Notes: a model not told the origin generated them from the letters alone. A stretch of DNA of 64,000 nt from Cochleicola gelatinilyticus (GCF_001637325.1 NZ_LRXL01000026.1:1-64000), one strand, 5' to 3'. Shown: positions 49,095-59,091, counted from the stretch's first letter. A program made the numbers and translations.

Positions 49095-50009
49095 TCAGTC
49101 ACGAATTAATGGCAATGTAGAACACCGCAACAATCCTTCTTGTTTTGCAATTTCGCTGTAAGCAATTTCTTCTACGGTAAATCCTTCAGACCGGAGCCAA
49201 GTATTTAACCTAGTAAATGTTTTTTCAGAAATAATAACTTCCGGGCTAATAGAAAAAATATTGCTATTCATATGGTACATTTCATCTTTGGTGATATGAA
49301 AACAATTTTCTTTTCCGAAGAAATCTACCAACCACGTGTATTCTTCTTCCTCTAAAAATCCTTCTTTATGAATAATTGCTTTTCCTTTTCCAAGGGGTTG
49401 AAAGCAGCAATCTAAGTGCAATGCGTTGTCGCGTGCGATGGTATTTGATTTCCTTAAATTAAAAGACTTCACTGTTTTCTTCGGAAAAAGCTCCTGCAAT
49501 TCACGAACAGCCGTCATATTGGTGCGTGCTGTGATATAATTCGCATAATCTGCACCTCGATAGGTACCTACAAAAATATGATCGTTCCAAGGCATCACAT
49601 CACCTCCTTCAATATGAGCTGCTTCAGAGAGTTTAATCCTGTTTTCTTTAGGTATTTGTGACCATACATGCTCAATGGCTTCAATCTCTTTTTCGCGATC
49701 GGGAAGGATATTTGCTTTAATAATTTTATCATCGATCACAAACGCGATATCTCTGGAAAATATCTGATTATAATCTTTGATCTCTTTGGGGCGATATACA
49801 TCGACATTGTATTTTTTAAATACAGCTACTAAAGCTTCCATTTCGGGAATCATGTCTGATGTTTTAGGATAGGTTCCTTTGCGAATGTGCTCTGCCGATT
49901 TTGGATCGTAAGCATCTTCAAGATCAGGCGCTGAGCCATTGCTAGCAGCGGTACCTACCACTACAGCTCTTAATCTTGAAATTTCATCTGTAATATTTAA
50001 ATGTATCAT
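49095..50009 (-). CDS. Arginine deiminase-superfamily hydrolase (DDAH-like)
   Basis: 304 residues with the pentein-fold catalytic set: FSRDIAF, HIEGGDVM, the His in NALHLDCCF and Cys296 in LLRCSTLPL. It should hydrolyse a guanidino compound such as arginine or methylarginine to citrulline; the exact substrate is unknown. The frame opens 9 codons earlier, but the ATG at 50009 follows a TATATTTG box at 50015-50022 and is used. It and CtlX could work in sequence on arginine/citrulline (inference). Confidence 0.87.
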   Translation of the reverse strand: MIHLNITDEISRLRAVVVGTAASNGSAPDLEDAYDPKSAEHIRKGTYPKTSDMIPEMEALVAVFKKYNVDVYRPKEIKDYNQIFSRDIAFVIDDKIIKANILPDREKEIEAIEHVWSQIPKENRIKLSEAAHIEGGDVMPWNDHIFVGTYRGADYANYITARTNMTAVRELQELFPKKTVKSFNLRKSNTIARDNALHLDCCFQPLGKGKAIIHKEGFLEEEEYTWLVDFFGKENCFHITKDEMYHMNSNIFSISPEVIISEKTFTRLNTWLRSEGFTVEEIAYSEIAKQEGLLRCSTLPLIRD

Positions 50010-50014
50010 AGGAC

Positions 50015-50022
50015 CAAATATA
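50015..50022 (-). promoter_or_regulatory. Promoter -7 box for the DDAH-like gene (TATATTTG)
   Basis: Exact TAnnTTTG on the minus strand, ending 5 bases before the ATG at 50009, so the leader would be nearly absent. It directly follows the gltA terminator T-tract. Confidence 0.5.
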
Positions 50023-50028
50023 AAAAAA

Positions 50029-50049
50029 CACCTCAATTAGATTGAGGTG
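50029..50049 (-). terminator. Intrinsic terminator of gltA
   Basis: CACCTCAAT (50029-50037) pairs with ATTGAGGTG (50041-50049) around a TAG loop. On the minus strand it is followed by a run of T (A run 50022-50028). Confidence 0.88.
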
Positions 50050-50072
50050 CTTTTGTAAATTTTTAGAAACTT

Positions 50073-51359
50073 TTATCGCTTTTCGATAGGGGTAAACGAA
50101 CGAAGGGTTTCTCCAATATAAACTTGGCGTGGACGTCCTATTGGCTCTTTTCGTAAACGCATTTCTCTCCATTGTGCAATCCAACCTGGCAGACGACCTA
50201 ATGCAAACATAGGTGTAAACATTTCTGTTGGAATCCCGAGTGCACGATAAATTATGCCCGAATAAAAATCTACATTTGGATATAATTTGCGATCTACGAA
50301 GTATGAATCTTCTAACGCTTCTTTTTCAAGTCCTTTAGCAATGTCTAAGACAGGGTCTTCTATTCCTAGGCTATCTAAAACATCATCGGCAGATTTCTTA
50401 ATGATTTTAGCACGTGGATCGAAATTTTTGTATACTCTATGACCAAAGCCCATTAGACGGAAAGGATCTTCTTTATCTTTTGCTTTGTTCATGAATTTAT
50501 GCGTATCTCCTCCATCTTCTTTAATAGCTTCGAGCATTTCGATTACTGCTTGATTAGCACCTCCATGTAATGGTCCCCATAATGCATTAATTCCTGCTGA
50601 AAGTGAAGCAAATAAACCAGCATGTGAAGAGCCAACAATACGAACGGTTGATGTTGAACAGTTTTGTTCGTGATCTGCATGTAGAATTAATAATTTATCT
50701 AAGGCATCTACAACTTTCTTGTCTGAAGCATATTCACCATTAGGCTTTTTAAACATCATCTTTAGGAAATTATCTACATATCCTAACGAATCATCTCCAT
50801 AATCTAAAGGTAACCCAGCTCTTTTACGGTATGTCCAAGCAATTAAGACTGGAAATTTAGCTAATATTTTTACAATCGCTTTATACATATCCTCATCGTT
50901 ATCCACATTCACAGAAGTAGGATTAAAAGCTACTAACGCCGAAGTAAGTGACGAGAGCACTCCCATAGGATGGGCCGATTTTGGAAAGCCATCAAGAATT
51001 TTCTTTACATCTTCATCTACATGTGATTGCGCTTTTATGTCTGAGTGAAATTTAGCAAGCCTGTCTTTTGAAGGTAATTCTCCGAATATTAGCAAATAGG
51101 CAACTTCAAGAAAATCTGCTTTCTCAGCCAGTTCTTCTATAGCATATCCGCGATAGCGTAACACCCCTTCTTCTCCATTTAGAAACGTTATTGCACTTTC
51201 GCATGATCCCGTATTCTTATATCCTGGATCAATAGTTGTAATTCCGTTTGTAACGCCGCGTAAGGTTTTGATATCTATCGCAACTTCATTTTCTGTACCT
51301 ACCACTAAAGGGAATTCGTACTTTTTTCCATCGATTTCGAGAGTCGCTGTCTTTGACAT
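50073..51359 (-). CDS. gltA: Citrate synthase
   Basis: Condenses acetyl-CoA and oxaloacetate to citrate. 428 residues, the long type II form. Catalytic regions visible: HADHEQNCSTSTVR, GPLHGGANQAV, FGHRVYKNFDPRA and NVDFYSG. The start MSKTATLEIDGKKYEF fits the family. A poor TATCTTAG box lies upstream at 51429-51436. Confidence 0.96.
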   Translation of the reverse strand: MSKTATLEIDGKKYEFPLVVGTENEVAIDIKTLRGVTNGITTIDPGYKNTGSCESAITFLNGEEGVLRYRGYAIEELAEKADFLEVAYLLIFGELPSKDRLAKFHSDIKAQSHVDEDVKKILDGFPKSAHPMGVLSSLTSALVAFNPTSVNVDNDEDMYKAIVKILAKFPVLIAWTYRKRAGLPLDYGDDSLGYVDNFLKMMFKKPNGEYASDKKVVDALDKLLILHADHEQNCSTSTVRIVGSSHAGLFASLSAGINALWGPLHGGANQAVIEMLEAIKEDGGDTHKFMNKAKDKEDPFRLMGFGHRVYKNFDPRAKIIKKSADDVLDSLGIEDPVLDIAKGLEKEALEDSYFVDRKLYPNVDFYSGIIYRALGIPTEMFTPMFALGRLPGWIAQWREMRLRKEPIGRPRQVYIGETLRSFTPIEKR

Positions 51360-51528
51360 ATATAATTTTTGATTGTGTTTGAAAAATTCGTAGCGGATCT
51401 ACTGTGTATCAGCCGCCATTTGAAGCTGCTAAGATACAAAATTTAACACGATTTTTCTATCTACTCGCACGTTGAGTTAGGTTAAAAAATCCTTAAATAA
51501 ATGTAATTGCATCTGTTTAGTAAAAATT

Positions 51529-51564
51529 AAAGAAACCGCTCTTTAATTTTAGAACGGTTTCTTT
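51529..51564 (-). terminator. Intrinsic terminator of eno
   Basis: AAAGAAACCG (51529-51538) pairs with CGGTTTCTTT (51555-51564). On the minus strand the hairpin is followed by TTTAATTTTT. It lies 45 bases past the eno stop. Confidence 0.82.
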
Positions 51565-51608
51565 ATTTGATCTATTAAGCAAAAGATATAGTAAACGTTA
51601 TGCTTTAT

Positions 51609-52919
<1,311 letters not shown>

Positions 52920-52997
52920 TTAAAGTTAAATTTATTAAGATCGACAAATAATTAACATTTGTACCATGTTGTTTTTAACTATTTTCCCTTTGCGTTA

Positions 52998-54119
52998 TTA
53001 TACAGTTTCTAATTTGCTTTTTTTAATGTTTTCAATAAAGTCATCGAACAAATAAGTTGCATCATTCGGTCCGGGACTTGCTTCAGGGTGATATTGCACC
53101 GAAAATACAGGCCTACTTTTCATTCGTATTCCAGCTGCGGTATGATCATTTAAATGTACGTGAGTAATCTCTATATCGGTATGAGCTTCTGCTTCTTCAC
53201 GATTAATTGCAAAACCATGATTTTGTGAAGTAATCTCACCCTTTCCGGTAAGCAAATTCATAACAGGATGGTTTATCCCTCTATGACCGTGGTGCATTTT
53301 ATAGGTGGAAATTCCATTTGCTAAAGCTAAGACCTGATGCCCTAAACAAATTCCGAACAAAGGAGCTTTCTCTTTAATAATTTCTTTAGTTAGCTCAATC
53401 GCATTTTGAAGAGGTTCTGGATCTCCAGGACCATTTGAAAGAAAATAACCATCGGGGTTAAATGCTTTTAATTCTGAAAAAGAAGCATCATAAGGAAACA
53501 CTTTTATGTAACAGTCACGTTCTGCAAGGTTTCGTAGAATGTTCTTTTTTATTCCTATGTCTAACGCTGAAATTTTATAAGTAGCGTCTTTGTTTCCGAA
53601 GAAATAAGGTTCTTGTGTAGATACTTTTGAAGCTAACTCAAGGCCTTTCATATCCGGCACTTCAGATAGTTTCTTTTTCAACCCATCGATATCATTTACT
53701 TCGGTAGAGATCACCGCATTCATAGCGCCATGATCGCGAATGTAGTTTACGAGAGCACGCGTATCCACATCGCTGATCGCTAACAAATTATTTTCAGAAA
53801 GAAAATCTTCTAACGATTTGTCAGCTGAAGGACGTGAGTGGTGATAACTAAAATTACGGCAAATTAGACCAGCGATTTTAATTCCTTCAGACTCTACTTC
53901 ATCGACATTGGTTCCGTAATTTCCAATATGAGCATTGGTAGTGACCATGAGTTGCCCGAAGTAAGAGGGATCTGTGAAAATCTCTTGATAGCCAGTCATT
54001 CCGGTATTGAAACAAACTTCCCCGAAGGCCGAACCTTCTTTTCCTCCTACGGCTTTCCCGTAAAAAATAGTGCCGTCGGCTAATAAAATAAGTGCTTTTT
54101 TTCTGTTTTGGTACTTCAT
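52998..54119 (-). CDS. carA: Carbamoyl-phosphate synthase, small (glutaminase) subunit
   Basis: Supplies ammonia from glutamine to CarB for arginine and pyrimidine synthesis. 373 residues. The N-terminal CPSase domain (KKALILLADGTIFYG) is followed by a class I glutamine amidotransferase domain with the nucleophile Cys258 in GICLGHQ and His/Glu in YHPEASPGP. The open frame extends 24 codons further upstream, but that part covers a promoter box and a terminator, so the ATG at 54119 is used. CarB is not in the window. Confidence 0.95.
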   Translation of the reverse strand: MKYQNRKKALILLADGTIFYGKAVGGKEGSAFGEVCFNTGMTGYQEIFTDPSYFGQLMVTTNAHIGNYGTNVDEVESEGIKIAGLICRNFSYHHSRPSADKSLEDFLSENNLLAISDVDTRALVNYIRDHGAMNAVISTEVNDIDGLKKKLSEVPDMKGLELASKVSTQEPYFFGNKDATYKISALDIGIKKNILRNLAERDCYIKVFPYDASFSELKAFNPDGYFLSNGPGDPEPLQNAIELTKEIIKEKAPLFGICLGHQVLALANGISTYKMHHGHRGINHPVMNLLTGKGEITSQNHGFAINREEAEAHTDIEITHVHLNDHTAAGIRMKSRPVFSVQYHPEASPGPNDATYLFDDFIENIKKSKLETV

Positions 54120-54136
54120 AATAAGAAAATATGATG

Positions 54137-54144
54137 CAAAAATA
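54137..54144 (-). promoter_or_regulatory. Promoter -7 box for carA (TATTTTTG)
   Basis: Exact TAnnTTTG on the minus strand, 18 bases before the carA ATG, directly after the terminator of the preceding gene. Confidence 0.45.
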
Positions 54145-54152
54145 TATAAAAA

Positions 54153-54181
54153 AAGGAGATTTGCGTACAACAAATCCCCTT
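54153..54181 (-). terminator. Intrinsic terminator, copy A of a repeated hairpin
   Basis: AAGGAGATTTG (54153-54163) pairs with CAAATCCCCTT (54171-54181); the one mismatch on plus becomes a G-U pair in the minus-strand RNA. A T run follows on that strand. Nearly identical to the hairpin at 57371-57399. Confidence 0.88.
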
Positions 54182-54201
54182 CAATTCTCATTTAAAAAAA
54201 A

Positions 54202-54753
54202 TCACCTTTTTGAATATAGGTTTAAACCTATATTAAGTTGCGCCATAAGCAGCCAAAAGCCATTATTCCCTTCTGTGTCGAAGTAAAATTGGGGTCCAAC
54301 ATCGAATAGAAAGTGAATTTTCCCAAAGGCTCTTTGAATTCCCCAAGTAGGTCCAATTGCAAAATCAAAGTCGGATTTTCTTATAACATTATCTGCGATT
54401 GAACTTCCTCTTGCAACGATCCTAGCTGAAATAAAATTTCCGGAATTTTCTTCCACATTCTTACCTACGGCATTTCTTTTATCCAAATTATAAAAGTGTT
54501 TATACTGAATATCCAAAAATGGTGCAATGACGTAAACGATTCCGGTGTCTCCGCCGAATGTTAATTCTGGGTACGATCCATTATAACCAATACCAAAATT
54601 TGTTGAAAAGGTACTTAATGAAGAAACGGGTGTTTCAAACTCGACCCCCGGATTAATAAAATTTAGTCTCCATACTGTTTCTGTGGCGACTTCTTCCTGC
54701 GCGGAGACTAAACCAGCCCAGCAAATAAAAAATATTAAAGTAAATTTCTTCAC
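54202..54753 (-). CDS. Probable outer-membrane beta-barrel protein
   Basis: 183 residues with signal peptide (MKKFTLIFFICWAGLVSAQE). The mature part is strand-rich with Gly/aromatic alternation (FGIGYNGSYPELTFGG, FAIGPTWGIQ, FLFDVGPQFYFD) and ends in a barrel-closing strand (LNIGLNLYSKR). No family recognised. Last of three genes that appear to be one operon (12 bases from the next, 5 bases from the first). Confidence 0.75.
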   Translation of the reverse strand: MKKFTLIFFICWAGLVSAQEEVATETVWRLNFINPGVEFETPVSSLSTFSTNFGIGYNGSYPELTFGGDTGIVYVIAPFLDIQYKHFYNLDKRNAVGKNVEENSGNFISARIVARGSSIADNVIRKSDFDFAIGPTWGIQRAFGKIHFLFDVGPQFYFDTEGNNGFWLLMAQLNIGLNLYSKR

Positions 54754-54765
54754 AATAAAAAACTT

Positions 54766-55314
54766 TTAAAATTTAATTCCGAAGGAGACGCCAAAACCTG
54801 TCACATTATAAAAACCTCGTTCTCCAATAAAAACCACTTCTTTGAATTTTTTATGCATTTCTAAAATATACTGAAGCCTTTCTGATTCTTCGAGTGTAAT
54901 ACCCACACCTAGCTTTACAGGTCTTCCCTCTTTAAAAACATTGTTTATTTGAATATTTTTTCCCATTTGCAAGAAGACAAATGGCGAATTGTCATTTCCG
55001 TGCTCATTAAAATATACTCGCAAATCGGCTAATACGGGAAGTGTCCAAAATGTTCGGTCTATATTCCAGTCAATCCCTAATCCTACCGATACAGACACAT
55101 AATTAAAGAAAAAAAGTCCGTGCAAGGTATTCACTTCGACAGCTAACCCCTTTTGTATTTTCGATTCTCCCTCATTGGAAAATCTACCATCATAATTTCC
55201 AACAATTCCGAGTGTTGTGGTTGAAGTATAATTTTCTTTGAAGAAGTTACTCCTTTCGGAGTCTTGAGAAAACGCCGAAAAAGAAATAACAAGAGCCATC
55301 ATCAAATGCTTCAT
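54766..55314 (-). CDS. Probable outer-membrane protein, unknown function
   Basis: 182 residues with a short signal peptide (MKHLMMALVISFSAFSQ). It is strand-rich (VEVNTLHGLFFFNYVSVSV, FTGFGVSFGIKF-like end) and about the size of its downstream neighbour, so the two may be related barrels. Middle gene of the cluster, 5 bases after the lipoprotein gene. Confidence 0.74.
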   Translation of the reverse strand: MKHLMMALVISFSAFSQDSERSNFFKENYTSTTTLGIVGNYDGRFSNEGESKIQKGLAVEVNTLHGLFFFNYVSVSVGLGIDWNIDRTFWTLPVLADLRVYFNEHGNDNSPFVFLQMGKNIQINNVFKEGRPVKLGVGITLEESERLQYILEMHKKFKEVVFIGERGFYNVTGFGVSFGIKF

Positions 55315-55319
55315 ATTAT

Positions 55320-57038
55320 TTATTCTATTCCAACTTCCATTTTACTTCCATGCCAAGTACCATTTCTTTTAGCGACACCAAACATTTTAACTCGTAGTGA
55401 TTCTGGAGTTATTAATTCTCCAGTTCCTCCGGAAAAATTAAATTTACCTGTATTTCCATTGAAAGATACGCCAACCTGGGCAGATCCATCGAAATCGAAT
55501 GTTCTTTCCCTTTTAGAACAATTCGCGCAATTTGAGAAATACGTTTTTTGAACAAGTAACTTACCATAGCCAGGATGGTTCGAAATAAGTGTTATATTTT
55601 TTGGCGGTTCAAATGAGTTGTTATTCGTAAAATCTCTAAGTTGATTTCTAACATTATTATATACTGAATTCCAAAATAACTCATTTAATTTTTGACTTGT
55701 GAAATTCTTATCAAATTGGCTAATACCATAATCCAGAACGCTATTTTTCGTTGTATATTCTATTGTTAAATCGTCCCAAAATACTCTTGGATAATGATTC
55801 GAACTTATCCATGTTTCCTGATTCAGGTATGTATATGGTGCATAACCAGTAGGAGAATTATAAATACCAGATTCTACGTTATATTTAATATTCAAAGGCT
55901 TGTAAGAATAACTAGCGCGATTATTAAGAACATAACTTAAATCAGGTTGTACGATCGGCGTATAATCGTATTCAAATTGAGCCATTTCTATTCCTGCAGC
56001 AACGATATCAGTATCCTCTTGTCTCCATATTCCTGTCCAGCCCTTCTTTTGGTGTTTGACTTTAGCACCTATGTGGTATACTAAATAATAATTGTAGTTA
56101 AAAACCTTTGTCTTTACTCTTCTTTTACTTTCATATTGATCAATACAAATTTTATTAGTGCCAAAAAGAGTACCAAATAAACCATTTCTACTATCGCAAA
56201 TATCTAAGCTATTCAAATACGGCTCTAATCCTTCCAATGGTACGGATTGGGAACCACCTCCATTATTACCGCCGTTACCACCATTGCCATTACCGCTACT
56301 GCCAATTGTAGAAAGACACCTATCCTGATTTCCAGGCTCTTGATTACAAGGTGTAATATAATATCTTAAATCGCCACCCATCAAGGAAGTTTCTCCTGCG
56401 TTAGGTATCTCACTTTCGATCAACTGCCTTGCGCTCTCCAAAGTAGGAACTAGTAAATTGTTCGAAATGTTTTTTATTGCCAAATATTCTTCGAGAATAT
56501 TGTATTTATTAACGGTTGTAAAAAATAAACCTACATCAGTATACTTATAAATTTTGTCTGCTACCTGTATTTCTGCATCTGAGTTCAAGAATGCAGAAAA
56601 TGCATCATCTCCAATTATATCCTCTAGATCATCTATATCATCATATAAATCTCCAACAGACCTATTCAAAATACCATTTGGTAATAGTTCAATTTTCTTT
56701 TCATAAATTTTTAAAACTTCTTCTTCATTATTCTCAGTTACGGGTATTCTTAATGAAACAAAATCGTTATTGTAGTGTTTAGACATATAACTAAAAATCT
56801 TATCATTTGATTCATCAGCATAACCCTTAAAAGTTTCTACAAAGACTTCTCTGTTTGGAAAATACATTCTACCATCAATTACGGAAATTTCATTACCATA
56901 ATTAATTGTGTTTTGAACTTCACCCTCAAAATAATCATTCTCACATGAGCTAAAGGAAAATACAGCAAGAATCATCACTATTCTGTAGGCAAAGCTAGGA
57001 TTATTATTTTTAATTAAATTCTGTAATTTTAGTTTCAT
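55320..57038 (-). CDS. Large lipoprotein of unknown function
   Basis: 572 residues. The N-terminus has a positively charged start, a hydrophobic stretch (RIVMILAVFSF) and lipobox FSSC (Cys33). An acidic helical region (about 90-150) and a Gly/Asn-rich linker (about 246-262: NGNGGNGGNNGGG) precede a strand-rich C-terminal half with Trp/Tyr. Cysteine pairs are seen late (NCANCSKRER). No family recognised. First gene of the three-gene operon with a TAAATTTG promoter box. Confidence 0.75.
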   Translation of the reverse strand: MKLKLQNLIKNNNPSFAYRIVMILAVFSFSSCENDYFEGEVQNTINYGNEISVIDGRMYFPNREVFVETFKGYADESNDKIFSYMSKHYNNDFVSLRIPVTENNEEEVLKIYEKKIELLPNGILNRSVGDLYDDIDDLEDIIGDDAFSAFLNSDAEIQVADKIYKYTDVGLFFTTVNKYNILEEYLAIKNISNNLLVPTLESARQLIESEIPNAGETSLMGGDLRYYITPCNQEPGNQDRCLSTIGSSGNGNGGNGGNNGGGSQSVPLEGLEPYLNSLDICDSRNGLFGTLFGTNKICIDQYESKRRVKTKVFNYNYYLVYHIGAKVKHQKKGWTGIWRQEDTDIVAAGIEMAQFEYDYTPIVQPDLSYVLNNRASYSYKPLNIKYNVESGIYNSPTGYAPYTYLNQETWISSNHYPRVFWDDLTIEYTTKNSVLDYGISQFDKNFTSQKLNELFWNSVYNNVRNQLRDFTNNNSFEPPKNITLISNHPGYGKLLVQKTYFSNCANCSKRERTFDFDGSAQVGVSFNGNTGKFNFSGGTGELITPESLRVKMFGVAKRNGTWHGSKMEVGIE

Positions 57039-57066
57039 TTTTATATTACTTAAAATTTTAAGAGGG

Positions 57067-57074
57067 CAAATTTA
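57067..57074 (-). promoter_or_regulatory. Promoter -7 box for the lipoprotein operon (TAAATTTG)
   Basis: Exact TAnnTTTG on the minus strand, about 28 bases before the ATG at 57038. A TTTA about 19 bases upstream is a poor -33 box. Confidence 0.45.
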
Positions 57075-57370
57075 ATCCATACTATAAGCACCTTAAAGGA
57101 ATTTTCTACTTTTAACTTAAAAATCAGTAATTATATTTAGATAAGTCAAAATAATTTATATTCCGCTTAATAATGTTCAATTGATAGTAAGAAATTATTA
57201 ATTCGCCTATTTACCTTAAATATCCGTGTTTAAATCAAAAAGATCTAAAACTCCAATTTATGAGTTCCATAGTGAACTATTTTACTAAATGTTTTATAGT
57301 TGAATTATTTAAGAAAGCAAATCTTTTCAAGGAAGGCGCTTCGGGGTATTAAATCGTCATAAAATAAAAA

Positions 57371-57399
57371 AAGGGGATTTGCATAGTACAAATCCCCTT
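57371..57399 (-). terminator. Intrinsic terminator, copy B of a repeated hairpin
   Basis: Perfect 11-bp stem AAGGGGATTTG / CAAATCCCCTT (57371-57381 with 57389-57399), T run on the minus strand. It ends the T9SS-cargo gene at 57419 and matches copy A at 54153-54181. Confidence 0.9.
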
Positions 57400-57418
57400 G
57401 TATTTTTCAACAAATAGA

Positions 57419-58390
57419 TTAGTTCTTAACAATACGTTTTATGGATGTTCCTGTAGCGGTTCTAATTTCCAAAAGATAAAGTCCCGATGACAGCGCAGAC
57501 ACATCGTAGCTTCCGTTGCCTAATTCGACCATGGGTAGTTTTTGCCCCAAGCTATTATACAGGCTTAGTTTAGAACCTGTACTGTTCCCCCGAACGCTTA
57601 GAATATCGGACACAGGATTTGGATAAAGCACCACTGTAGCAGCTTCAAATTCTTCCGAAGAAAGCGTTGCAGGAATAAACGAATAAACCGTTCCGTTCGG
57701 GATGGTTCCTTCCAAAACATCACCATCGTATTCCTCGCCGGGTGACACCACATTATAGACTGGGTTCGCCGGATTCCCTGAAAGGATATAAGCCTCTTCC
57801 AAAGGGCCTTCATCCAGATCTACCGACGGCTGAAGGGATACGATGGGTCCCGTCTCTCCCTCATACGAGTCGGATGGGTTCGCAATCTCATTGGGACCAT
57901 ACCTATACTCTATGGTGTTAGTATCTTCATAGAGCCATACCTGAAAATTCATAAAATCGTTTTCTGTGGCATCATCGAAGAAGCCTACATTGTTCCATTC
58001 TATTTTTAAAATTCGATTCCCTGAAGTACCCTCGGTAGTATACGAGATATTCGATTCGGAAACTTCATTGACAAAACCACGATCGATAATATCTTGAGCT
58101 ATAGGTGATAGAATAGACAATACCCCGGAGTCGGTTTGCGATGGAGACAATTCACCACCTACACCCCAAGCAACAATATAGATTGAATTAAACGTTTGGG
58201 AGCTAATCTGAAATTCGAATCCGATAGGAATTAAAAATTCGGGATCATCCCATACTTCGCCATCATTCAGCGAGGTAGCATTCTCTAGATTCTCATAGGT
58301 CTGGTTGCTCACATTAAAAGAATAGGAACCTTGTGAAAAGGAAAAACCAGTTATTAAAAGAGCGGCAATAGTAAGTAGATTTTTATACAT
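57419..58390 (-). CDS. T9SS type A sorting-domain secreted protein
   Basis: 323 residues. Signal peptide (MYKNLLTIAALLITGFSFSQ), a beta-rich mature domain (about 25-240), and a C-terminal type A sorting domain (about 250-323) with the pattern VVLYPNPVSDILSV...LSLYNSLGQKL...LSSGLYLLEI...RIVKN. The mature domain resembles beta-sandwich carbohydrate-binding type regions only loosely. It lies next to rplQ, between that operon and the unknown trio. Confidence 0.88.
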   Translation of the reverse strand: MYKNLLTIAALLITGFSFSQGSYSFNVSNQTYENLENATSLNDGEVWDDPEFLIPIGFEFQISSQTFNSIYIVAWGVGGELSPSQTDSGVLSILSPIAQDIIDRGFVNEVSESNISYTTEGTSGNRILKIEWNNVGFFDDATENDFMNFQVWLYEDTNTIEYRYGPNEIANPSDSYEGETGPIVSLQPSVDLDEGPLEEAYILSGNPANPVYNVVSPGEEYDGDVLEGTIPNGTVYSFIPATLSSEEFEAATVVLYPNPVSDILSVRGNSTGSKLSLYNSLGQKLPMVELGNGSYDVSALSSGLYLLEIRTATGTSIKRIVKN

Positions 58391-58467
58391 TCGGCTGTTG
58401 ATTTTAGGGTTAAAAAAAAGGGAAAAACACGAATGTTTTCCCCAAATATTTCATAAATGAAGGGTGT

Positions 58468-58950
58468 TTATTCTTCTTCTTTCTCAGCTTCTTTCGTAGC
58501 TTTAGTATCAACAGGAGTAACTGGTTTAGAACCACCACGACGACTACGACGTGTAGATTTAGTTTTAGTTGCTTTCCCTGCGTTGTAAAGTTCGTTATAA
58601 TCAACCAACTCGATCATTGCCATATCTGCATTATCTCCTAAACGATTTCCTAATTTGATGATACGAGTGTATCCACCAGGACGATCGCCTACTTTCACAG
58701 CTACTTCTCTAAAAAGCTCTGTTACGGCTTCTTTTTGACGGAGTCTCGCCATTACGATACGACGGTTATGCGTAGTATCTTCTTTAGACTTTGTGATCAT
58801 TGGTTCTACAAATTGCTTTAATGCTTTCGCTTTAGCAACGGTAGTGTTGATTCTTTTGTGTTCAATTAAGGAACAAGCCATATTCGCCAACATAGACTTT
58901 CTATGTGCTGTTTTTCTCCCTAAGTGATTTACTTTTTTTCCGTGTCTCAT
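58468..58950 (-). CDS. rplQ: 50S ribosomal protein L17
   Basis: 160 residues. The core ([13 protein letters not shown], then [18 protein letters not shown]) is canonical L17; the last 35 residues are a Lys/Thr/Glu-rich extension typical of Bacteroidota. Last gene of the alpha operon. Confidence 0.95.
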   Translation of the reverse strand: MRHGKKVNHLGRKTAHRKSMLANMACSLIEHKRINTTVAKAKALKQFVEPMITKSKEDTTHNRRIVMARLRQKEAVTELFREVAVKVGDRPGGYTRIIKLGNRLGDNADMAMIELVDYNELYNAGKATKTKSTRRSRRGGSKPVTPVDTKATKEAEKEEE

Positions 58951-59035
58951 GACATTTTGTTTTCATCATCTTGCTTCCAGATCCGCCTCGAGCGAAGAGC
59001 AAACTATGATGGGTTAAATTAATTGAAAGTTTTAA

Positions 59036-59081
59036 ATTTTAGATTTACGATTGCCAATTTAAACAGTCGCAAATCTAAAAT
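59036..59081 (-). promoter_or_regulatory. RNA hairpin between rpoA and rplQ
   Basis: ATTTTAGATTTACGA (59036-59050) and TCGCAAATCTAAAAT (59067-59081) pair over 15 positions in the minus-strand transcript, with one G-U pair, and a 16-base loop. A third partial copy (TCGCAAATCTG) follows at 59081-59091. No T tract, so it may be a processing or regulatory structure. Confidence 0.5.
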
Positions 59082-59091
59082 CGCAAATCTG

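Larger units (their letters stand above)
57039..57418. other. Intergenic region with promoter and terminator
   Basis: Holds the promoter box of the lipoprotein gene (57067-57074) and the terminator at 57371-57399. The remaining 300 bases are AT-rich and show no coding frame or RNA gene. Confidence 0.55.

Noticed and set aside
54120-54191. N-terminal extension of carA
   Set aside because: It covers a terminator and the carA promoter box; the hydrophobic residues are not part of CarA.
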